From positions 1 to 19,937 of the forward strand of contig CAYNFH010000118.1 in the NCBI GenBank assembly GCA_964396385.1: a stretch of DNA of 19,937 nt. The letters are read 5' to 3'. The notes under the pieces are model-generated. The model saw only the letters and a list, made by a program, of their open reading frames with translations. It was not told where the DNA came from and did no database searches. The DNA is from CAYNFH01 sp964396385 (lineage in GTDB: Bacteria; Armatimonadota; Chthonomonadetes; Chthonomonadales; CAJBBX01). A program made the translations under genes and the position numbers. Of this stretch, positions 14,160-19,937 are shown piece by piece (position 1 is the stretch's first letter; every line of letters starts with the position of its first letter).

Positions 14160-15449
14160 GTGGTACACACCGGCCGTATAACCGAGCAGGACGTTATCGC
14201 CGTTATCCTCGGTGGCGGGGCCGGCACGCGCCTCTTCCCGCTCACCAAGGAGCGCTCCAAGCCCGCCGTGCCCCTGGGCGGCAAGTACCGGCTGGTGGAC
14301 ATTCCCATCAGCAACTGCCTGAACTCGGGTCTCCGCCGCATATTCGTGCTGACCCAGTTCAACAGCACCTCGCTCCACCGCCACATCCAGCAGAGCTACC
14401 GCTTTGACGACTTCTCCCGCGGCTTCGTGGAGATCCTGGCGGCCCAGCAGACGCCCGGCAACCCGGACTGGTACCAGGGCACGGCCGACGCCGTCCGGCA
14501 GAACCTCACCCACTTCGACGACTACTCCCACGACCTGGCCCTGATCCTCTCCGGCGACCAGCTCTACCGGATGGATTTCCGCCTCCTCATGGACCAGCAC
14601 GTCCGCACCGGCGCGGACGTAACCGTGGCCGCCATCCCCGTTTCCCGCGCAGACGCCCCGTCGCTCGGCATCGTCCGCACGGACGGCGAGGGGCGCATCC
14701 GGCAGTTCGTAGAGAAGCCTCAAAACCCGGCCGTGCTGGAGGGGCTGCGGATTCCGCCCGGCGCGCACAGCAGCCCGGAGGAGGAGCTGTACCTGGCCTC
14801 CATGGGCATCTACCTGTTCGACAGGGCCATCCTGGCACAGGCCCTTTCCGGAACCGAGACCGACTTCGGGAAGCACGTGATCCCGGCCATGATCGACACG
14901 CATTCCGTTTACGCCTACATCTATCGGGGCTATTGGGAGGATATCGGGACCATCCGCGCCTTCTACGAAGCGAACCTCAACCTCGCGGAGCCCTTGCCAA
15001 AGTTCAACTTCTTCGACGTGATGGCGCCGGTCTACACGCGGGCCCGCTACCTGCCGGCCTCCAAGATCACCCGCGGACATCTGGACCGCGCCGTGATTGC
15101 GGAAGGCTGCATCCTGGTGGACGCAACGGTAGAGCGGTCCATCATCGGTATCCGGAGCCGCGTAGAGGCCGGCACGGTGATCCGGAACAGTGTGGTGATG
15201 GGCCAGGACTACTACGAGACCGAGGGGCAGCTCGCGGAGGCGGTCCTGCGCGGACAGCCGCGCATCGGAATCGGCCGCAACACGTTCATCGAGGGCGCCA
15301 TCGTGGACAAGAACGCCCGCATCGGCGATGGGGTACGAATCTCGCCGGAGGGCAAACCGCCGCACCTGGACGGGGATAACTTCTACATCCGCGATGGGAT
15401 CGTCATCATCCCCAAAAACGCCACGATCCCCAGCGGCACTGTGATATGA
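14160..15449 (+). CDS. glgC: Glucose-1-phosphate adenylyltransferase (ADP-glucose pyrophosphorylase)
   Basis: Makes ADP-glucose from glucose-1-phosphate and ATP, the committed step of bacterial glycogen synthesis, in the cytoplasm. The GTG at 14160 is chosen: GGAG lies six bases upstream, whereas the in-frame ATG at 14100 falls in the repeat and adds unrelated residues. This gives 429 aa. Motifs (GTG numbering): GGGAGTRLFPLT 18-29, WYQGTADAV near 104-112, SGDQLYRMD 131-139 with the catalytic Asp, FVEKP 183-187 with the glucose-1-phosphate Lys, SMGIYLF and YWEDIGTIRAFYEAN, then a left-handed beta-helix (IVDKNARIG, GIVIIPKNATIPSGTVI). The C-terminal half resembles the cyanobacterial/plant type rather than the E. 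coli type, and both lysines linked to 3-phosphoglycerate activation in that type are present (384 and 419). No other glg gene is in the window. Confidence 0.96.
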   Translation: MVHTGRITEQDVIAVILGGGAGTRLFPLTKERSKPAVPLGGKYRLVDIPISNCLNSGLRRIFVLTQFNSTSLHRHIQQSYRFDDFSRGFVEILAAQQTPGNPDWYQGTADAVRQNLTHFDDYSHDLALILSGDQLYRMDFRLLMDQHVRTGADVTVAAIPVSRADAPSLGIVRTDGEGRIRQFVEKPQNPAVLEGLRIPPGAHSSPEEELYLASMGIYLFDRAILAQALSGTETDFGKHVIPAMIDTHSVYAYIYRGYWEDIGTIRAFYEANLNLAEPLPKFNFFDVMAPVYTRARYLPASKITRGHLDRAVIAEGCILVDATVERSIIGIRSRVEAGTVIRNSVVMGQDYYETEGQLAEAVLRGQPRIGIGRNTFIEGAIVDKNARIGDGVRISPEGKPPHLDGDNFYIRDGIVIIPKNATIPSGTVI

Positions 15450-15453
15450 GGAG

Positions 15454-15548
15454 AGTAAATGGGTAAATGGGTGTACTCCCCGGACTCCCCCAGAATTGGG
15501 GGCCGGGGGCCTCCGGCGTACACTCATTTACTCATTTACCCATTTACT
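15454..15548. repeat. Inverted 8-mer array, element B
   Basis: The left arm AGTAAATGGGTAAATGGGTG plus TAC (15454-15476) is mirrored by 15518-15548, whose minus strand reads AGTAAATG, GGTAAATG, AGTAAATG, AGTGTAC. Between them is GC-rich sequence with the hairpin CCCCCA-GAAT-TGGGGG. It lies five bases after the glgC stop and overlaps the 3' end of the convergent gene, so it may act as a bidirectional terminator. Confidence 0.7.
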
Positions 15549-16542
15549 TCGTAACGACCGGCCCCATCTGAACCACCTCGAAATCCCGCCCCTTCACCCG
15601 CTTGAGCGTGTTGAGCTCCGGATCGCTCCACCGTGGATCCGGGGCGCCGCTGACGAACCAGTCGCCTCCGTTGTCGGCTACCATCATCCCGTACTTCTTG
15701 AGCGCGGTGAGGATCACCCGGGCCGACCGTGGGAAGGGCCGGATGTCGTAGCTCGCCTTCAGCCGCACCCGCATCCCCATGGGCGGCAGGTCTGCATCCG
15801 TCCGGCTGCTGGCAAAGTGAGTCGCCGGAGAGACGTAAGCCCGCCGGGACCGCCTCACCGTGAACCGGAGCGCGTGATCGATGGCGTGCTGCTCGTACAC
15901 CTCATCGGCCCGGGCGAGGCCGGGGAAGATGGGCAGCCCCGCTGCGTCGGCGGAAGTCCAGCCCGCAGGCCGCAGCTTGTTCGAATTGAGGTCGAAGATC
16001 GCGCCTGAGCCGGCTTTCCAGGAGCCGTCGGGCTGCGGATAGGAGGAGAAGGTCTCGTACAGCATCCAGTGATCCCGGTCTACTACCAGGACGTGCCGGT
16101 CTCCCGTAGAGGCGGGACCGCCCTCGATGGGCGCGCCCCGCGGGATAGGGTAGGGGCCGGGATCGCTCTCGTCCGCGTAATCGAACGTCACGCGAACCTT
16201 GGGCTGAGTGCCGGGAACCACCACGTACGGGATGCCGCTATTGGGGTCCGAGCCGAAGTCCGGGTGCAGGCTCTTGTCCGCGCCGATACTGGCGATAATG
16301 GCATCCGAGTTCGGGTCCACCGGCGCCCCGGAGATATCCTGGTTCCACGGGTTGTCGGCCGGGAACACCCGCCGTCCGTGGAGGCTCGCCCCTATTCCGG
16401 GAGGAATGGGCTGAACGGGAACGCGCAGCATGGGCCGCCTCTCGATGGTCCGGCCCTGCGGACGCACCGCATAACCCACCGCTATCGCCCCCATGAGCAC
16501 TCCCGCTGTGAGGGCCAATTTCGCCACTCTGCGTCTCTCCAT
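15544..16542 (-). CDS. Exported protein of unknown function (DNPWN...PVDPNS family)
   Basis: Encodes 332 aa; AGGGGAG lies six bases before the ATG. An N-terminal signal or anchor (KLALTAGVLMGAIAVGYAV, residues 8-26) is followed by FPADNPWNQDISGAPVDPNS (60-79), then IASIGADKSLHPDFGS, TGDRHVLVVDRDHWMLYE (146-163), WTSADAAGLPIFPGLARADE and DHALRFTVRR. I recall similar segments in uncharacterised secreted proteins from several phyla, with no established activity. The conserved Asp, His and Glu residues could be an active site, but this is not shown. The start is 18 bases after the stop of the aldo/keto reductase gene, so they are probably co-transcribed. The last Lys codon and the TAA stop come from repeat element B. 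Confidence 0.88.
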   Translation of the reverse strand: MERRRVAKLALTAGVLMGAIAVGYAVRPQGRTIERRPMLRVPVQPIPPGIGASLHGRRVFPADNPWNQDISGAPVDPNSDAIIASIGADKSLHPDFGSDPNSGIPYVVVPGTQPKVRVTFDYADESDPGPYPIPRGAPIEGGPASTGDRHVLVVDRDHWMLYETFSSYPQPDGSWKAGSGAIFDLNSNKLRPAGWTSADAAGLPIFPGLARADEVYEQHAIDHALRFTVRRSRRAYVSPATHFASSRTDADLPPMGMRVRLKASYDIRPFPRSARVILTALKKYGMMVADNGGDWFVSGAPDPRWSDPELNTLKRVKGRDFEVVQMGPVVTK

Positions 16543-16560
16543 GGCTGCTCCCCTGCAATC

Positions 16561-17715
16561 CTACGCCAGGTCCGCCTGGGCGCGGGCCAACATCTGCCGG
16601 AGCGGCAGGTCGTGCGGACAGGCCGCCTCACCCCGCTCCCAATCTCCCTGGAAGTCCTGCTCCTCCGGCGGCAGGGCGGCAAACAGCTCCCGCGCGCGGC
16701 GCCGCTTTCCGTAGCCGTCATGGTACATCTGGAACCGAAGCACGTCCGCAACCGCCAGCGTGGTCCCCGCGGCCGCCCGGCACAGGTGGTCGCAGCCCCG
16801 GCAGCGGAGGTGGCTGGTCAGAGCGGCGTACCGGCGCAGCAGCTCGTCCTCTGCGCGGGTCAGAGGGGCGATGGCGGCGGCGGAGTTCTCCGCCACCTGC
16901 TCGTGCGTGGTCATCTCCGAATTGATGACGTGAATCCGCTCGTCCGCCCAGACGGCCCGCAGCGCGGCCTGCGCCTTAGTCATGCCGGTCCGGCGGAAGA
17001 CGTCGAACTTCGCCGGCATATTCGTGCCGCCGTCCAGCGTCTTCATGGCAACGAGCCCCAGGTTCGCTTTCGCGCACTTGTCTATAGCGCGGTTCATGGC
17101 GTCGCTATCGCGGTCCCGGAAGCTGTACTTGAACATGATCAGGTCCAGGTGCGGGGCCTTCGCGGCGGCCTCCAAACATTGGACCACCGTGGAGGCGTGA
17201 CAGGAGAAGCCGAAGAAGCGGATCTTGCCCGCCTTCTTCAGGCGCTCGGCGGCAGAGATCACCTCCGGGTCGGAGATAATGGCAGGGTCCTCTATGCCGT
17301 GGAGATAGAGGGCGTCCACGTAGTCCACCTGCAGCCTGCGCAGGCTGCCTTCCAGCCGCTGCTCAAGCTGGTGGTAGCGGTGGCTCTTGGTCACCAGGAA
17401 CACGTCCTTGCGCCCGCCATGCTGCTTCAGGAACTCGCCCATGACGCGTTCGCTCTGGCCCTGCTCGTACGTTTCGGCCGTATCCAGGTAGTTGACGCCC
17501 GTGGCGAAAGCGGCGGCCAGCACGCTCGGCTCCACGTCCCAGGACCCACCGCAGGCGATGCGGGAGACCCTCCGCCCCGTCTTGCCCAGCGTCACCGTGG
17601 GCACCCTGGGCGCGACATTAGCCCCCACCCCGGAAGCCAGCGCGGCTCCGCCCACGATCCCCGCCCCGGTCCTCGCCAGGAACTCCCTCCGCGTTATACT
17701 GCCATCCTGTGCCAT
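16561..17715 (-). CDS. Tat-exported aldo/keto reductase with C-terminal 4Fe-4S motif
   Basis: Encodes 384 aa. Residues 1-35 are a Tat signal (ITRREFLARTGAGIVGGAALASG, twin Arg at 9-10). The AKR barrel follows: YLDTAETYEQGQSE, VTKSH and LYLHGI give the catalytic tetrad D78, Y83, K110 and H139, with NADPH-type motifs later. The C-terminus has C305-x2-C308-x3-C312 and C366-P367, the single 4Fe-4S pattern seen in a ferredoxin-like subgroup of AKRs. It probably oxidises or reduces a sugar or carbonyl compound after folding with its cofactor and export by Tat. The spacer between the third and fourth Cys is unusually long. It is followed after 18 bases by the exported unknown protein and preceded by the methyltransferase gene 64 bases upstream, suggesting one minus-strand transcript. 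Confidence 0.92.
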   Translation of the reverse strand: MAQDGSITRREFLARTGAGIVGGAALASGVGANVAPRVPTVTLGKTGRRVSRIACGGSWDVEPSVLAAAFATGVNYLDTAETYEQGQSERVMGEFLKQHGGRKDVFLVTKSHRYHQLEQRLEGSLRRLQVDYVDALYLHGIEDPAIISDPEVISAAERLKKAGKIRFFGFSCHASTVVQCLEAAAKAPHLDLIMFKYSFRDRDSDAMNRAIDKCAKANLGLVAMKTLDGGTNMPAKFDVFRRTGMTKAQAALRAVWADERIHVINSEMTTHEQVAENSAAAIAPLTRAEDELLRRYAALTSHLRCRGCDHLCRAAAGTTLAVADVLRFQMYHDGYGKRRRARELFAALPPEEQDFQGDWERGEAACPHDLPLRQMLARAQADLA

Positions 17716-17779
17716 CCCGGATCTCCCTCTAGCTGCCAGTCTGCCCAGTCACCTGAACGCCATGCTGTCCGTCTTCCGC

Positions 17780-18622
17780 CTAACGGCGCCCGTCACCCTG
17801 GAGCCGCTCTTCGGCCAACTCATCGCATATCCGTTTACACGCTACCTGCAGATTGGCCGCGTCCTCCTCGAATCCTACAAACCGGCGGCCCAGGCGGGCG
17901 CAGGCAACCGCGGAAGTCCCGCTCCCGGCGAACGGGTCCAGCACCAGGTCGCCCGGATTGCTGGAGGCGAGGATAATTCGGGTCAGCAGGGCCTCCGGCT
18001 TCTGCGTGGGGTGCTTCCCGTACCGCTTCTCGCGCGCGCCGGGCGGGAGGATCCGCCAGAGGCTCTGCATCTGCCTATCCGGGGCCGGATCGTCCAGTCG
18101 CTTCATCTCCTCGTAGTTAAAGGTGTGGCGGCCTTTGGCGTCCCTCCGGGCCCACAGCAGTGTCTCCGTGGCGTGGGTGAAGTAGCGGCAGGAGAGATTC
18201 GGCGGCGGCGTGACCTTGTACCAGACGATATCGTTGAGGATCTTGTAGCCCAGCGTCTGCATGGCGAAGCCCACGCTGTAGATGTTGTGCAGGGTGCCGC
18301 TCACCCAGATCGCGCCGTTCGGCTTCAGGACTCGTCGGCACTCCCGCAGCCAGGCCACGTTGAAGGCGTGGACCTCCTCGAAGGTCTCCGCCCTATCCCA
18401 CATCCCCTTGTTGACGCTCACCCTCCTGCCGGACTGGCATGTGATACCGCCGTTGGACAGAAAGTACGGAGGGTCCGCAAAGATGAGGTCCACCTGCTCT
18501 GAGCGAGTCTGGCGGAGCAGCTCCATGGTGTCGCCCCGGTAGAGCCGCACGCCGTGCTCCGGGCCATCGAAGTACAGCTCCGGCGCAGCGTCGGCCGGTG
18601 CGTCAAACAAGTCCTTGGGCAT
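17780..18622 (-). CDS. DNA adenine methyltransferase, DpnA/DpnIIB-like (type II, beta class)
   Basis: Encodes 280 aa; GAAAGG lies seven bases before the ATG. Motif IV DPPY is at 50-53 (FADPPYFLSNGG) and motif I FAGSGTS at 231-237, in the order of beta-class enzymes. VSVNKGMWDRAETFEEVH, VSGTLHNIYSVG, NLSCRYFTHATETLLWAR and GKHPTQKPEALLTRIILAS closely follow M.DpnA/M.DpnIIB, which methylate adenine in GATC. GATC specificity is inferred from this resemblance only. No restriction endonuclease gene is in the window, so it is either solitary or has its partner elsewhere. Possible roles are protection, epigenetic control or mismatch strand marking. A TTGACA (minus strand, 18672-18667) may be a -35 box, though no good -10 is seen at 17 bp. 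Confidence 0.93.
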   Translation of the reverse strand: MPKDLFDAPADAAPELYFDGPEHGVRLYRGDTMELLRQTRSEQVDLIFADPPYFLSNGGITCQSGRRVSVNKGMWDRAETFEEVHAFNVAWLRECRRVLKPNGAIWVSGTLHNIYSVGFAMQTLGYKILNDIVWYKVTPPPNLSCRYFTHATETLLWARRDAKGRHTFNYEEMKRLDDPAPDRQMQSLWRILPPGAREKRYGKHPTQKPEALLTRIILASSNPGDLVLDPFAGSGTSAVACARLGRRFVGFEEDAANLQVACKRICDELAEERLQGDGRR

Positions 18623-18987
18623 CGTTTGACCTTTCGGAAGTACTCGCCATCCTACCAGAAGCGGTCTGTCAATTCAAGGGAGCGAGTCGGGATGAGTGGT
18701 AAGCCGCGTGCTGCGTATCGACTGCAATGCCTCGGGGCAGCTCTCCTCATACTCGCGCACTTTGCCGGAATGCGGAAAGCGCGTGAGGTCCTGGGAACCG
18801 GAGGGACATGCTTGGCGGCTTGTCGCCTACAGACCGCCAGACAGGATTCCCCTGCCGGTGCGCCATAATACGGGACGGGCCTGCCGCGAGACAGGCGAGA
18901 TCAAGGATGAGGGATGAAGGATGAGGGATGAATTCGGATTTCAGACTATCAACCCTCAACCCTCAACCAACATGGAGGCACTACACC
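18623..18987. other. 365-bp divergent intergenic region
   Basis: Separates the methyltransferase (minus) from acsA (plus). It contains the 7-mer array element C (18904-18968) next to the acsA ribosome-binding site and a weak stem GCCTG/CAGGC (18879-18896). No protein gene is supported. Promoters for both genes should be here, but none is convincing by eye. Confidence 0.5.
18904..18968. repeat. Inverted 7-mer array, element C
   Basis: Four tandem 7-mers AGGATGA, GGGATGA, AGGATGA, GGGATGA (18904-18931), a ~18-base spacer, then CAACCCT, CAACCCT, CAACC (18950-18968), which on the minus strand reads GGTTGAG repeated. The two arms share the 7-bp period but differ at one fixed position (A versus T). 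It ends five bases before the GGAGG of acsA and so would form its leader. Confidence 0.65.
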
Positions 18988-19937
18988 ATGATCGACCAGG
19001 GCGGCGTGTTCGACGCGCTTCTGCACGAGGATCGCTCCTTCCCCCCTAGCCCGGAATTCGCCGCGCAGGCGAACGCCAACGACCCCGCTATCTACGATAA
19101 GGCCGCCGAAGACCCGGACGGGTTCTGGGCCGGCTTCGCCGAGGAGCTGGAATGGTTCCAGAAGTGGAATACCGTGTGCGAATGGGACCCCCCACACGCC
19201 AAGTGGTTTGTCGGAGGCAAGCTCAACCTCTCCGTAAACTGTGTGGACCGGCACGCCAAGGGCGCGCGGAAGGACAAGGTCGCCATCCTCTTTGAGGGTG
19301 AGCCGGGGGACGTGCGCAAGCTCACCTACGCCGAGCTGTACGCGGAGGTGTGCCGCCTGGCCAACACCCTCAAGAGCCTGGGCGTGCGCAAGGGCGACCG
19401 GGTGGCCATCTACATGCCCATGGTGCCGGAGCTGCCTATCGCGCTGCTCGCCTGCGCCCGCATCGGAGCGCCGCACTCCGTGGTGTTCGGAGGCTTCTCC
19501 GCGGAGTCGCTCCGGGAGCGCATCAACGACTGCGGCGCCAGGGTGCTCATCACCGCGGACGGCGGTTGGCGGCGCGGCGGCATCGTCCCGCTCAAGAAGA
19601 TCGCGGACGAGGCGCTGGACGATACGCCCACCATTGAGAAGGTGCTGGTTCTCGAGCGGATCGGCGCTCAGGCGCAGGTCACCATGGTGCCCGGCCGGGA
19701 CCTCTGGTGGCACCAAGTAGTCCCCACCCAGGACCCGGAGTGCGCGCCGGAGCAGATGGATTCGGAAGACATCCTCTACATCCTGTACACCTCGGGCTCC
19801 ACGGGCAAACCCAAGGGCATCCAGCACACCTCCGCCGGCTACCTCACCGGCGTCTACGCCACCTCCAAGCTTATCTTCGACCTGAAGGAGGACGACGTCT
19901 ACTGGTGTACGGCGGACATCGGCTGGGTCACCGGCCA
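18988..19937 (+). CDS. acsA: Acetyl-CoA synthetase, AMP-forming (3' part beyond window)
   Basis: Activates acetate to acetyl-CoA through acetyl-AMP in the cytoplasm. The ATG at 18988 has GGAGG nine bases upstream; the ATG at 18972 is out of frame. 316 codons are present of roughly 650 expected. The N-terminus is typical of the family (PEFAAQANANDPAIYDKAAE, DPDGFWAGFAEELEWFQKWN, WFVGGKLNLSVNCVDRH). Next come KLTYAELYAEV, GVRKGDRVAIYMPMVPE, PHSVVFGGFSAESLRERI and the P-loop-like ATP/AMP motif YTSGSTGKPKG at residues 267-277. The window ends in DIGWVTGH. The downstream CoA-binding region and the regulatory acetylated lysine cannot be seen. Confidence 0.97.
   Translation, partial: MIDQGGVFDALLHEDRSFPPSPEFAAQANANDPAIYDKAAEDPDGFWAGFAEELEWFQKWNTVCEWDPPHAKWFVGGKLNLSVNCVDRHAKGARKDKVAILFEGEPGDVRKLTYAELYAEVCRLANTLKSLGVRKGDRVAIYMPMVPELPIALLACARIGAPHSVVFGGFSAESLRERINDCGARVLITADGGWRRGGIVPLKKIADEALDDTPTIEKVLVLERIGAQAQVTMVPGRDLWWHQVVPTQDPECAPEQMDSEDILYILYTSGSTGKPKGIQHTSAGYLTGVYATSKLIFDLKEDDVYWCTADIGWVTG

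Noticed and set aside
13206..15527. 773-codon open frame on the minus strand with regular internal repeats
   Set aside because: It lies antisense to the HAF protein and glgC, both with clear motifs and ribosome-binding sites. Its repeats are the mirror image of the SLW and glgC coding sequence, and high GC leaves antisense frames open.
16069..17976. 635-codon open frame on the plus strand
   Set aside because: Antisense to the reductase and its partner gene, both strongly supported; composition is Arg/His/Pro-rich as expected for a shadow frame.

Overview
The window looks like a chromosomal stretch of a high-GC (roughly 60-65% by eye) Gram-negative-type bacterium. Nine of the fifteen genes encode proteins with a recognisable export signal (eight Sec-type or lipoprotein, one Tat). 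The gene mix is a SARP/BTAD regulator, HAF-repeat proteins, a cyanobacterial-type GlgC, a Tat-exported aldo/keto reductase and AMP-forming acetyl-CoA synthetase. With the abundant intergenic short-period repeats this suggests Armatimonadota or a similar environmental phylum, but taxonomy is inference only. No rRNA, tRNA, CRISPR array, transposase or phage gene is visible.

Left part (1-7070): three tandem paralogous secreted beta-propeller proteins of about 390 aa (the first lacks only its first five bases at the window edge). Between the first and second, on the opposite strand, lies a 988-aa SARP-type regulator (winged helix + BTAD + NB-ARC ATPase + TPR). Upstream of the second and third propeller genes are two nearly identical 33-bp promoter blocks (28/33 identical) with 11-bp-periodic direct repeats ending in a -10 box. 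This is the geometry of SARP-activated promoters, so regulator and propellers look like a self-contained regulon. I regard this as the most interesting system here.

Middle part (7070-14160): a lipoprotein and a secreted protein that share a C-terminal carboxypeptidase-regulatory-like domain ending in D(T/S)GIR; a small secreted protein; an Ala/Pro-rich exported protein; a 507-aa exported protein of the PPDTxGAxG type; a 554-bp repeat-rich gap; and a 624-aa HAF-repeat protein with a second array of six ~46-residue SLW repeats. Strong stem-loop terminators punctuate the section.

Right part (14160-19937): glgC (GTG start; glycogen synthesis), then on the minus strand a probable operon of a DpnA/DpnIIB-like adenine methyltransferase, a Tat-exported Fe-S aldo/keto reductase and an uncharacterised secreted protein, and finally the 5' half of acsA running off the window. 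Three gene gaps here carry different tandem 7- or 8-mer arrays in inverted arrangement, two of them overlapping or abutting stop codons.
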